Below are positions 37,673-50,025 of a stretch of DNA of 64,000 nt, piece by piece. A model generated the notes under the pieces. It was given only the letters and a program-made list of their open reading frames with translations, ran no database searches and was not told the DNA's origin. The DNA lies in NCBI GenBank assembly GCA_037974665.1, contig CM075765.1, positions 16,797,501 to 16,861,500 on the forward strand, written 5' to 3'. Origin of the DNA: Ehretia macrophylla (lineage: Eukaryota > Streptophyta > Magnoliopsida > Boraginales > Ehretiaceae). Position 1 is the stretch's first letter; each line of letters begins with the position of its first letter. Position numbers and translations under genes: made by a program.

Positions 37673-38647
37673 ATGGTTGACGGCACTCGTTTGAAGTCGC
37701 TTGATAATAACATGAAGAAGGTCCAGGAGGTTACTGAAGCTCATTCTCAACGATTGGATGAGCAGCAGCACTCCATGGGGGAGATCATTTCTAAAATTTC
37801 AACGTTAGATGGGAAGCTGGAGAGGACTTTGAAGCTGTTAAATGACAAACCACCATCACCACCGCCGGCGAGCACCTCACCACTGCCTTCAACCGCCTTA
37901 CCACCTCCACTTACTATACCCACCACGCGTCTTCAATTTACCATACCATTTTGCATGCCACCTATTATTTCTTCTTTATTTCATTCGTTGCCGGCACCGG
38001 TGGGGTCTTTGGGGATTTCTAACGGAGTTCAATTTCACGGGGTTAGTGCTCCGTATCCGAGTGTTGTTGTGCCTTCATCGATAGGTTCAATTCAGATTGG
38101 GCAACTCAGCCCACAGGGTCATATTAGCTAGTTGGGTCATATGAGCTCGTTGGATCAGACAGGCCTATCTGCTTTTCAAACTCGTCCTATGAAGTTGGAT
38201 TTCCCTCGTTTTGATGGCGATGATCCGATTGGATAGATCTTTAAGGCAGAACGTTTCTTTGTGTACCATAATACGCCAGATGATCAATGTCTCTTGATTA
38301 GTTCTTTTCATATGGATGGCTGGGCTTTGGCGTGGTTTCAATGGATGAGTAAGAATCGGCAGTTTGTGACTTGGGAACAATTTACCCTTAGAAATTCGTT
38401 TCGGCCTAACGGAGTTTGAGGATCACCAAGGAGCTCTCTCTAAATTAGTTCAGACATCAACAGTTGAACATTATTAAACCCAATATAAGGCTCTTTCTAA
38501 TCGGACCATGGGCCTGCCTCTATCGTTTCTGTTGAGTTATTTTGTTGCAGGATTACGTAGCGATGTACAGGCTAAAGTTATGGCCCTTTGTCCAGCAAAT
38601 CTCACCCAGGCTATTGGGCTTGCCAAATTGCAGGAAGCAAAGCTTGA
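37673..38647 (+). pseudogene. Gypsy gag, N-terminal and capsid part, broken
   Basis: Starts 'MVDGTRLKSLDNNMKKVQE', a short coiled-coil-like N-terminus, followed by a Pro-rich stretch. The capsid-type gag domain then follows: 'MKLDFPRFDGDDPIG', 'HMDGWALAWFQWM', 'TEFEDHQGALSKLVQ', 'GLRSDVQAKV'. In-frame TAG codons lie at 38129-38131 and after 'DDPIG', a frameshift near 38398, and a TAA after 'VEHY'. It is cut after 'LQEAKL' by the CACTA insertion. Confidence 0.85.
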
Positions 38648-39118
38648 CACTACAAGATAACAGCCCTGAGGCTACGAAAAATGGCAACGAAAAAATATTT
38701 CATAGTCATTTTCAAGAACTGGTGACGAAGGGGCGATGAAACGAAATCTTTCATCACCGTTTGGTAGCTAAAATATGCGAAAATTATTTCTTTCAGAAAA
38801 AATACAAATGGTCGCCATTTGGTAGCCAAACAGCGACGAAATAGCAACAATAAAAGATAATTATTGATTAATTAGTTATTGGTCGCCATTAGGTTGCCAA
38901 ATGGCGACCACCTGGCCACCATTATCATTAAATTTTGTTCGCAACTTAATTACAAAAAATAAATGAGAAAAAATAATTATAAAATAAAAAAAGTATAAAT
39001 GTGGTCTCCGTTTTGTCGCTATATAGTAACCAAATGGTGACCAAAAGCAAAATTATTATTTTTAAAAAAATTTATAAAAAAATAAATTGACAAAAAACAA
39101 AAGTTAAACAAATTTTAT

Positions 39119-41500
39119 CTTTTGCATGATAGTTCGTAGTCCCGTGGCAGCCATTGGCCACCAAATGGCGACAAAAAGTAAAATTTTAGTTGCCCTTTGG
39201 TCGCCAATAGCTACAAAGGGGTGACGAAATATCTATGTTCATAGAAAATTAGGTTGATTTATAAAATAAGAATTAATAATAAAAAATACATTACAAGTTT
39301 ATGCAAGATCTATTTTGTTTTGATTAAAAATATATTATAAGGTTTACTTAATGGTATGGAGTTGTACATATTTAAGATATAAAAGCATGAAAATGAATTA
39401 ATAATTAATAATTCTATATTCTAATTAACAAAGGCAGGATTAATGAAATACAAAGTGAAAAACAATAAAAAATTTATCACTGTCATTAGTTTTTCACATA
39501 CCAATCAAATTCTAATTTCGCACTAATATTAATAAATTAGTGTAAATTGAAGAATGACTATAATAAATTATAATATTTAGCTTAGAAGAGCTACTTAAAA
39601 CAAAAGAATTGATTATATCAAACAAATTCTATTTTTTACATGATAGTTCGTAGCCCCGTGGTGGCCATTTGCCACCAAATGGCGACAAAAAGTAAAATTT
39701 TGGTTGCCCTTTGGTCGCCAATGGCTACGAAGGGGCGACAAAATATCTATGTTTATAGAAAGTTTGGTTGATTTAGAACATAAGAATTAATAATAAAAAA
39801 TACATTACAAGTTTGTGCAAGATCTATTTTGTTTTGATTGAAAATATATTATAAGGTTTACTTAATGGTATGAAGTTGTATATATTTAAGATATAAGAGC
39901 ATGAAAATGAATTAATGATCAATAATTCTATATTCTAATTAACAAAGGTAGGATTAATGAAATATAAAGTGAAAAATAATAAAAATTTTATCATTGTCAT
40001 TAGTTTTTCGCATACCAATCAAATTCTAATTTCACACTAATATTAATGAATTAGTGTAAATTGAAGAATGACTATAATAAATTATAATATTTAGCTTAGA
40101 AGAGTTACTTAAAACAAAAGAATTGATTATATCAAACAAATTCTATTTTTTACATGATAGTTCGTATTCCCGTGGTGGCCATTGGCCACCAAATGGCGAC
40201 AAAAAATAAAATTTTGGTCGTCCTTTGGTCGCCAATGGCTACGAAGGGGCGACAAAATATCCATGTTCATAGAAAGTTAGGTTGATTTAGAACATAAGAA
40301 TTAATAATAACAAATACATTACAAGTTTGTGCAAGATCTATTTTGTTTTGATTGAAAATATATTATAAGGTTTAATTAATGGTATGAACTTGTATATATT
40401 TAAGATATAAAAGCATGAAAATGAATTAATGATCAATAATTCTATATTCTAATTAACAAAAGTAGGATTAATAAAATACAAAGTGAAAACTAATAAAAAT
40501 TTTATCATTGTCATTCGTTTTTCGCATACTAATCAAATTCTTTTTTGGCACTAACGTCAATGAATTAGTGTAAATTGAAAATTGACTATAATAAAAGATA
40601 ATATTTAGCTTAGAATAGCTACTTAAAATAAAAGAATTAATTATATTAAACAAATTCTGTTTTTTGCATGATAGTTCGTAGCCCCGTGGTGGTCATTGGC
40701 CACCAAATGGTGACAAAAAGTAAAATTTTAGTCGCCCTTTGGTCGCCAATGACTACGAAAGAGCGACGAAGTATCTATGTTCATAGAAAGTTAGGTTGAT
40801 TTAGAACATAAGAATTAATAATAACAAATACATTACAAGTTTGTGCAAGATCTATTTTGTTTTGATTAAAAATATATTAGAAGGTTTACTTAATGATATG
40901 AAGTTGTACATATTTAAGATATAAAAGCATGAAAATAAATTAATGATTAATAATGCTATATTCTAATTAACAAAAGTTGGGTTAATAAAATACAAAGTGA
41001 AAAACAATGAAAATTTTATCATTGTCATTAGATTTTTGTATATCAATCAAATTCTAATTTTCACATTAATATCAAGGAATTAGTTTAAATTGAAGAATGA
41101 CAATAATAAAAGAGAATATATAGTTTAGAAGAGTAATTTGAAACAAAAACATTAATTACATAAAACGACAAAGAGTAAAATTTTGTTTACCCTTTGGTCG
41201 CCAATGGATATCAAGGGGGTACGAACTCTCCACATTTAGAAAAAAGTAGATTGATTTAGAACAGAAATATAATAAATTAGTGCTAGATTTATATCGTTTG
41301 ATTGAAAATATATTTTAAAGTTTATTTAGGGTATAAGGTTGTATTTAAAGTATAAGGACATAAAAATGATTTAATGATTAATAATTCTTTATTCTAACAA
41401 AAGTGAGATTAATGAAATACAAAAAAAATTAATTATATAAAAAAATATTTTGTCTTTTGCATGAAAGTTTGTAGGCACATGGTGGCCATTGGCCACCTAA
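39119..41500 (+). repeat. Tandem array with about 515-bp period inside the CACTA element
   Basis: Four well-matched units start near 39119, 39637, 40148 and 40664 ('catgatagttcgtag'), with a decayed fifth near 41455. Each has a palindromic core 'tggccattggccacca' followed by 'aatggcgaca' and then about 420 bp of AT-rich DNA. Spacing is about 510-520 bp. Confidence 0.9.
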
Positions 41501-41867
41501 TGGTGACAAAATATAATAATTTGGTTGCCCTTTGATCACCAATAGCTACCAAGAGGCTACAAAATCTCCATAAAAATAAGTAAATTGATTAATTTTAAAT
41601 TAATAATATAAAATAAATAGTAACTTTTAAATAATATAAAACATATTTGCAAAAAATTAATATAAAATAAATTTTCATTTTTAAATGAGACAAAAGTTCC
41701 ATATTTAATATAAAATAATTAATTGAAAATTTATTATAACACTATTAAAACCTAAATGAATAAATAAAATAAAACTAAAATAAACCTAAAAACTAAATAA
41801 AACCTAAACCAAGCTCTCCAAGTTTTTACTCTGGCGGCTCCCTTGTAATCCAAAAAACCCTATTTCT

Positions 41868-41899
41868 AAACCCCACCCCCCCACCCCCCCCCCCCCCCT
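41868..41899 (+). repeat. C-run
   Basis: About 30 bp of almost pure C directly upstream of the GC-rich block in the CACTA element. Confidence 0.9.
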
Positions 41900-41901
41900 C
41901 T

Positions 41902-42417
41902 ATGGAGGCGCCGCGGGCGCCTGACGACTTCCCGCCATTAGACGTTGGCCAGGGAAGCCAGCCGACGGCACAACACCACCTTGGTGCTGTGCCGTCGCAC
42001 CACAAGGTGCTGCAACCCCATGCTGCAGCGCCTCATATGGCCTCGGTGCAGCACCCAAGTGGTGCTGCGCAACCTGCGCATTAGCCCCACCCTGATGCAC
42101 AGGTTGATAGGGTGCATCAGCCCCACGCTGATGCACAGGTTGATAGGGTGCAGTAGTCCCACGCTACTGCACCCAAAAGCCCTACAGCGCAGTAGTCAGC
42201 GACTGCTGCGCCACGCGAGTCGCAGCAATCAGCCTCAGCTGCGCCTTCGTCACGGGTACAGCAGCCCCACGGTGCTATGCCCTAAAAGCTCTCCACACAC
42301 TTGGCTGATGCGTTTCCTCCATTGCCATCGCTGCACCACCCAATGGCAGCAATCCAGCCCCAAAAGCTTTCCACGCATCAGCCAAGGGCTAATAAGGGAA
42401 TCGGATTATGACTCTTG
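41902..42417 (+). other. GC-rich, repeat-containing block of coding character, unidentified
   Basis: An ATG at 41902 opens 60 codons rich in Pro, His, Ala and Gln ('MEAPRAPDDFPPLDV'). An overlapping frame stays open from 41945 to 42484. The DNA has direct repeats of about 34 bp ('cctgatgcacaggttgatag' at about 42090 and 42127). Composition is unlike the rest of the CACTA element, so it may be an acquired gene piece. No family was recognised. Confidence 0.35.
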
Positions 42418-42698
42418 TTGGATATTGGGTGAATGTGTTCTTTTTGTCCTTAATGAGTATATTGGATCCCTTTTTTGTGTTTGATTGTGTCTGGATATGT
42501 ATGGTGTTTAATGCCTTGGTGGATGAGAGGCGTGTATATATGTATAATGTCTTGCTCCAATTGTTATTTGCATCCAGATAGTTACTGTTCTTCTTAATTC
42601 TATATGTAGATTATAGTATTATCTATTATCTAAACCTTGAAAAAAACTATCTGAACAGATTGCTGTGATGGGAGTGATGAATATGATGGCAAAATCAA

Positions 42699-42923
42699 GT
42701 GCCCAAATACATGTTGAGAGGCAGGGAGAGTGGCCAGAGAAAAACTGAAGAAAAGATTGCAACATATCAGGAAGGGGTCATTATACGGAAGAGGGAAGTG
42801 GAACAAGCAAAACTAGCAATAGCGGAAGAAGAGGCTGAGTTATCCAAGCTAAAAAATGAGGAGAAGACACTCAAGGGTTTGGTTGAACAGCTTAAGGGTA
42901 AATCTCCTTTCTCTAGAAAATGA
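42699..42923 (+). other. Short coiled-coil ORF in the CACTA element, unidentified
   Basis: 74 codons, highly charged and heptad-like ('KREVEQAKLAIAEEEAELSKLKNE'), ending in TGA. The frame is open upstream to about 42666 in other phases, so the start is uncertain. It could be a transposon accessory protein or a captured exon. Confidence 0.35.
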
Positions 42924-44278
42924 GAGTTCCATTGTCAGTATTGTCTTCCCACCTTGTCTAAGCGTTTCAATTGCAATATTAATTATGACTCATGCATAAT
43001 TCCCTTCAAACAAAAGTTAACTAAGTTTGATATAGCATAGAATTTTATGAATGTAGAATGGAACTTTGGTATGTCTGCAAAGTTACAGTAATTAGTCTAC
43101 GTAAGCTATTTAAGTGTTGAGTATAAGAGAGGTTAGTTTCGTTTTGTTGTGTTGTAGCGTGTTAGAAAGGATTTTTGAGGAACCAAAATGATTGAGGATA
43201 GGGACGTTATACATTCACAGAGTTGTAGAGATTGGAAAAGTTCTTGCTCTATGGAAAATGTTCCACAATGTATATTTGGAGAGTGGTGACTGCTTAGTGG
43301 TTCTATTTCATGCATCGTCTGGGAATGCATCCACAGGGGATATATCACGCAGGAGCATTGCCATTTTTCCTGTGTTATAGAATCATATATAAATATAGCC
43401 TAATAAATCGTATAAGATCATAATGTGAGAATGAGTATGATTCAGAATTTGCTTGCTTCTGATCATATAGCCTAATTAAATCATGGGAATTGATATAATC
43501 TAACTTTTGAAACTCTATGTTGCATTTGGATAAGAATAGACTTGTTTAATTTCAAATCCAGTTATTTTAAAGAAATCTATCTTTCTATGAGTAAAGCTAA
43601 AGAAAGATCAATCATCATTTTCCCTCCAACATGTTATGATATATGTTTTCCATTTTTTTTCTTTACTGTGAATCTACACATCTTTGTGTGAGAAAATGGT
43701 ACATAAGAGAAGATGATTAGCAATGAGCAATAAGCTTGTTTGATTCAGAACTGATTATCTCATAATTGATTATTCATATAAGCAAAACTAAATTTCATGA
43801 TCCAAATAAAGAGGACCATAAATATCGTCTCATGTCAACTCTTAATAATTAGCTCATGTTGCCATGGGGATTGGCGCCTTGTTATGTAGTCATGAAGTAA
43901 CATGCATGAAATTTAAATTGCTGGCATTGATCCCTATGTTATTCAAGTATTTAGTCTCTTTCTAATATGCTTATGCACCATCTTTAATTTCCTCTTAGCC
44001 ATGCTTATACCAACTAATGCTAGTCTTTTTTCTGGTCGGAACCAGCTAATGGTATTGAATTCTGTTATTTTCTTTTGTTGCTTGTACTCTGTTTGGCTCG
44101 TTGCCATTTCTTTTCAGTAAAGGTTCATTACTCTGCAAAGTAATTCTTCCTTTTACTTTCATCGTAAAACATTTTCTTATCTGAATTAGTGGACTTATAA
44201 ATTTAATGTTCTACAAATATTGCTGATGGGTGTTGACAATGATGAATTGAAGAGAATGAAATATATTGTTCGGTGTGC

Positions 44279-44571
44279 AGTTGTCATGGCGTATCATTTT
44301 ATGCTTGAGACTTCGTTCCTTTCTAGATCAAAGGGCAATGTTTTCCACTATTGGTCTTAATGAGGTGGTGGATGCAGCATTACGCCATTACCCACTCTAC
44401 AGATGCAAACTGTTGGTGCTGGCGATGCAACTGTTTCTTCTGGTGAAGAGTCTGATGCTGCAATCAATTCATCAAGTGCGATCGATATTCCCATTTCTAA
44501 TGGATTCCATGAGGAAGGCGTTAACCAAATTATTGGGTGTCAATATATTGCCATTACAGGTGCTACTATTA
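44279..44571 (+). pseudogene. Exon fragment resembling FAB1-type phosphatidylinositol-3-phosphate 5-kinase
   Basis: After an acceptor-like 'gtgtgcag' the DNA reads 'VVMAYHFMLETSF', then after a one-base shift 'LDQRAMFSTI'. This matches the AYH-x-x-LETSFL segment I recall from the chaperonin-like domain of plant FAB1 proteins. A further frame gives an acidic Ser-rich tail ('TVGAGDATVSSGEESDAA'). It ends at a donor-like site near 44571. Intron-like DNA on both sides suggests capture from genomic DNA. It is frameshifted and not functional; the family call rests on one motif. Confidence 0.5.
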
Positions 44572-45860
44572 GGATAGTCAACACCTTTGAAGTGTATTTG
44601 TTTCTGATGTCAATTTGGTCTGTGTGTGTCAGTGGTTCAAAAGGATTCAGCTATTAATATTTCCACTCAAGTCTAAAAACTGAATGATAGCCCTTTTCGA
44701 CTTTACCCATCTTTTGACCAAATTGTGCTGCAGGTTATACGGGTTGTGCACCCTTTAAACAACTTGTGGATAGGTATGTTTTCAAATAGACTCAGAATCA
44801 GTATTAAAGAACCATTTTATTTGTACTCTATCAGATTTATTTGTTGTCATGACTAATTTTTTTCCATTCTCTTAATTGTCAGGGAAGTAATTCTTAATCT
44901 CATAATCCAGCCCTTTATTCGTCAGTTGAGAACAAAAAAACTAGTTGGATTCTTCAGATTCTTGTCTTCAATTTTGAGTTGATCAAATTTTGTACAGAGC
45001 ATATGACTATTTTATGTAATTTTCTTTATGGTACATTTTGAAACTATTGAACAAATGTTACTTTTACGAGCAATTTTTCTTCTTTGTATAGCCTTTGATA
45101 TTCTCTATATAGCCTTCATTAGTCTTTTTATTTTGTTTGCATTTTATTTTTTTTAATTTTAAATTTTTTTTATCAAGCTTACCCTATTTTTGTTTTTTTT
45201 TTAATATTAAATTTAATTTTTATTTATTTTTTAAAAAAATTATATGGCGACCAAAAAGTAGCTACCACATGGAGACGAAAATTAATAAATAATTAAAAAA
45301 TTAAAACATTTGGCTACCTAGTGGCGATAATAAAATTGCTACCATACGGCCACCAAAATATGGCTACAAATTTTAGCTACCAAAAGGCGACGAACGTTAA
45401 TAATTAATAAAAAAATAAAAATATTTGGCTACCTAATGGCGGCGAAATTATGGATATCACACGGCCACCAAATTGTGGCTACAAAAATTCGCTACCACAT
45501 AGAGAAGAAATTAAATAATAAATAAAAAAATATTTAAAATAATTTGCTACATAATGCCGACAAAGATTAGCCAACATGGGGCGACCATGCATAAATAATT
45601 GATACAAAAATTAACGAATTATTTAAAAATTAATTAATAATTAATTTTTCTAAAAATTGGGACCAAGGGGAAACGAAATGTAAAAAAAAATATAATTTTA
45701 ATTTTTTTTCGATTTGGCTAGTAAAATGCGACCAAATAACCTAATGGCGGCAAGAGTTTTCTCGACGCTACGTTGTTAGTCGCCCTTTGATCACCCAATT
45801 GAGATAAACGACCTAAGGACAAAGAAAACTTCGTCATCTCAGATCAATTTTCTTGTAGTG

Positions 45861-46111
45861 TCATGATCAACGTAAGTTTTCTTCGAGGCCCAAATTTTTT
45901 TCCCACAATCCAAACACTTACAATGATTCCACATCAACCCCAACTTTTAACTAGCAGCCATCATCCACTCACAGACATAACTCCACTGTACCCTACTATA
46001 ATCCACCAGTTATACCCAACGTTACTTCCCACGTACCTACTTCCCAACATCAGCCTCCTACTTCACACCTACCTCACATAGCTCCATCTCCATACACAAC
46101 CCGTCGCATTA
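45861..46111 (+). pseudogene. Gypsy gag, linker part between two insertions
   Basis: Continues the outer gag frame past the CACTA element as 'HDQRKFSSRPKFF' and a Pro/His/Ser-rich linker with one TAG. It ends at 'RRI' in the CATTA target site of the next insertion. Confidence 0.75.
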
Positions 46112-47383
46112 TGTAACGACTTCACATGTTCAGTTGGTTGTAACGGGAATTGACTAAGGCAATTGGCATGTGAGGTGTAGCCTATAAGAGGGGAGAGAAG
46201 GCACAGAACAAAGCAAGCAAACACTATCTTATTTCTATTTTGTTCTTCTTTCTTTAATTCTCTGTAATTTTCCTTTCTTTATGTCTTTTAATTCATCCTT
46301 AAGATCTTAATTCGTTACATTGGTGCTCTCGTTGAGAGTCGAACATGACGGAAGGAACGAGCCTCGTTGCTAATGGTGATTTTTGCTTATACTATCCCTA
46401 TCAACAAAGTGATTACCAATAATATCACCAGCAACAATACTACCCCTATCAACATTACTACCCCTCTCACCAATACTACCCATATCAACAATATTACTAC
46501 TATCACCAGCCATAAATCACACCACCGTCTTGCGATTCACAACACCTCAAAACACAACAAACGCAGTCGGCTCTAGACGAGGTGGAGATCAGGTGGAAAG
46601 CTCTGCAACTCATGTGACGACTGAGAACCTCTTCATGTTCATTTTAAATTGTTGAATGTCTTATTTGAGCATTAAATGTGCATTTATTTAATTTTAGCAT
46701 AAGGCACTATTCATAAGAAAAATTTACTGTTTAATTTTTCTGAAACTGTATTTTTCTCCTATCACATATCATGTAGGAGGAATGTGAAAAATATTATTTT
46801 GTGTATTTAATGTTGGGAGTATGCATTTAGAAAATAGTTTTCGTCTTGAATGAACAGTGTTACGAAAGAATAGTAACTTTTTGTAAAATTTTTATTTGGA
46901 CTTCTAGTGAATTAGCTAGACTTTGGATTTTTATTAGACCCAATTTACTAACTCAAACTCATTATTTCCTTAGTGTATTATTTATATAACATAATAAGAG
47001 CCAAAACAAAAAAAAAACAAAAAAAGAGGAGAAAAACTAAAAACACTGTAGCAAATCCGAAAATGGCATTGGAGGAGAATTTCTTCATCAAACCTTGGAG
47101 TTGAGCTCTTGGCTTGCTTTGGGAGGATTCTAGAGCACCTAGGAGCTTCACCACCTTGCCTATATCTTCATACAAGTGAGGGAGTTTTCATCCTTTTTTG
47201 TACATCTTAACTTATTTTATTGGTTATAGATTATATGATTAGTAATTGAAATAGTTTATATGTACTATTTACTCACTATCATGTGTTTTCTCGTGTTATT
47301 TGTGTTTAATTGCGAGTGCGGCCTACTTTGTCGACCCTCTTATGTGTTATTTGATATCTTGAGTGCTTGTGGACTTGTCTCGG

Positions 47384-47583
47384 GGTTGCGCAATCTTTTT
47401 CGGACATGGCAGCGTCGAGAAACACGGGCGGCGTCGGGCTTGCCGTACTCCCTCGACTACCATAGTGCCTATTCCCTTCTCGCTGAGGCATACTCCACTA
47501 CCCTAGAGGCGTGGTTCACCTGCTGGGAATGGACCTACCTCAGGAGAAAGAGTCGTAAGATCGGGATACATCCGGAGTATCCC
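47384..47583 (+). other. LTR hairpin module, copy 4
   Basis: In the left LTR of the 46613-50882 element. The main stem has several mismatches (CATGGCAG opposite CTACCATA; AACACGG opposite CCGTACT). The end hairpin GGGATAC/GTATCCC (47563-47583) is perfect. Confidence 0.65.
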
Positions 47584-49825
47584 AACTTGTTGGTGTATGG
47601 GTTTGTCGGCACTTACGTAAAGTTCGTGGCTCGTGGTTTGAGATCGAAGACTTGAAGTGGAACCGTATCTTTTTTAATGTGGTTAATTACTTAACTATTG
47701 ATCTTGTTGTTTTATGTTATATGACTTCCTGTGATTGCATATCATATTGCACGCCCCGGTATGCTGCATCACCTCCCTCACTGAGTAACTTAGGTTACTC
47801 ATTTCTCATTTTAATATGTTACAGGGGCAGTTAGAATAACTACCTTAAGTGCCGTGTTGCGGGTTGCCTATCGCGCTAAGGTTGGATGCCTACATGTGAA
47901 TTGTGTGAAGTTGCTGTTATATGATCTACTTTGAAGCTTGGCCTTGTATGTATTTGTTAGGCTTGAAGGAGTTTGTGTTGTAATTTAAAGTTTAAGCTCG
48001 TGTTATTGGTAGTTGGGATGTAATATTTGAAGTTAGGCTTTACCGCTTTGAATGCATGCTTGTGTGGACGATGAAAACTAATTAGTTGGTTGGACACAAA
48101 TTATAAGAAAGCTTGTTTGTTAGTATAGAGTGGTATGATAAGTGGATTAAAAGATAGAATTTCAATGGATTTAATTTTGTATGCTTGTGTGATATGTTGT
48201 TGGGTTCCAAGGCTCGGATGGTCTTGAGGAGCTAGTTGGCTTTATGAATCTTGTAAACTAGGTTGTATGAATGGTTGATTGTGGTCCAAGACTTGTATGT
48301 GATTGTTGGCAGGTTTCTAGATAGTCCTATATATAGGAGAAACTCCGTCCGTTTTTTTTAAAATTTCGTGCTCAGGTTTGGAATTGGGTGAGAATAGCAT
48401 GATAAATAGGAGTCCCGGTCTCGTGAGGGATCGGGGCGTTACAGAAGTGGTATCAGAGCTTAGCTAGTTAGCTAGGCGCAAGCCGGGATAGGGTCTTCGG
48501 CTTGTGGGGTAGTAGCCTTAATGTTAATGTGTTTAGAAAGTGTATGTGCATGTCTTTTGTGATAAGAGAGTTAATGTGATCAATGTGCTTATGTGATCAA
48601 CATGTTTTATTTATTGAGTGAACTAGTTGTGGTTTATGTGCTTGTGTGATAAGTGGAATGGATATGGTTAACGTGCTTGATGTGTTTATATGTTCAATGT
48701 GTTTATGTTATTAATGCGAGCTATGTGATTAACGTGCCTTGTGTGAATTATGTGCTTTGTGTACTTGAGTGCTCGATATGCTTTATATGACTAATGTGAA
48801 TATGTAATTAACTTGTTTTATGGGAAATTGTTGTTTCATTGACTTATTAGTTTATAATTTGTGTATGTCAACTTGTTGCTTATGTGACTTTACTTGTCAT
48901 AAATTGCTAACGTGATCAATGTGTTTTATGTGTTAAGCATGCTTACGTGAAACAATGTGTTTTATGTATGAGGGTAACTCACTTGTATGTGTAAGAAATT
49001 GTGAGGACGCAATTTTTGTAAGGAGGGGAGAGTGTGATGACCGAGAACCTCTTCATATTCATTTTAAATTGTTGAATGTCTTATTTGAGCATTAAATGTA
49101 CATTTATTTAATTTTTAGCATAAGGCACTATTCATAAAGAAAATTTACTGTTTAATTTTTCTGAAACTGTATTTTTCTCCTACCACATATCATGTAAGAG
49201 GAATGTGAAAAATATTATTTTGTGTATTTAATGTTGGGAGTATGCATTTAGAAAATAGTTTTCGTCTTGAATGAATAGTATTACGAAAGAATAGTAACTT
49301 TTTGTACAATTTTTATTTGGGCTTCTAGTGAATTAGCTAGACTTTAGACTTTTATTAGACCCAATTTACTAACTCAACCCATTATTTCCTTAGTGTATTA
49401 CCTATATAACATAATAAGAGCTAAAACAAAAAAAACAAAAAAAAAAAGAGGAGAAAAGCTGAAAACACTGTAGTAAATCCGAAAATGACATAGGAGGAGA
49501 ATTTCTTCATCAAACCTTGGAGTTGAGCTCTTGGCTTGCTTAGGGAGGATTCTAGAGCACCTAGGAGGATTCTAGAGCACCTAGGAGCTTCACCACCTTG
49601 CCTACATCTTCATACAAGTGAGGGAGTCTTCATCATTTTTTGTACATCTTAACTTATTTTATTGGTTATAGATTGTATGATTAGTAATTGAAATAGTTTA
49701 TATGTACTATTTACTCGCTATCATGTGTTTTTTCGTGTTTTTTGTATTTAATTGCGAGGATGGCCTACTTTGTCGACCCTCTTATGTGTTATTTGATATC
49801 TTGAATGCTTGTGGACTTGTCTCGG

Positions 49826-50025
49826 GGTTGCGCAACCTTTTTCGGACATGGTAGCGTCGAGAAACACGGGTGGCGCCGGGCTTGCCGTGCTCCCTCGACT
49901 ACCATGGTGCATATTCCCTTCTCGTTGAGTCATACTCCACTACCCCAGAGGCGTGGTTCACCTGTTGGGCATGGACCTACCTCAAGAGAAAGGGTTGTAG
50001 GATCGGGACACATCCGGAGTATCCC
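49826..50025 (+). other. LTR hairpin module, copy 5
   Basis: In the right LTR of the 46613-50882 element. Palindrome GGTTGCGCAACC is at 49826-49837; outer stem CATGGTAG/CTACCATG is perfect; apical stem has one mismatch; the end hairpin has one mismatch (50005-50025). Confidence 0.7.

Larger units (their letters stand above)
38648..45860 (+). mobile_element. CACTA (En/Spm-like) element, non-autonomous, 7.2 kb
   Basis: Begins CACTACAAGA and ends TCTTGTAGTG, perfect 10-bp inverted ends of the CACTA type. The flanking triplets TGA (38645-38647) and TCA (45861-45863) differ by one base. Removal restores the gag frame. Both ends carry many short subterminal repeats of the form 'ggtcgccatttggtagcc'. 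Inside are a tandem array (39119-41500), a GC-rich block, a coiled-coil ORF and a piece of a lipid-kinase-like gene. No TNP2-type transposase was recognised. Confidence 0.85.

Noticed and set aside
41868..41899. C-run as a promoter or regulatory quadruplex
   Set aside because: Homopolymer alone; no conserved context and a possible sequencing artefact.
42437..42480. Possible hydrophobic domain after the GC-rich CACTA block
   Set aside because: Too short and only in one frame; no start or family.
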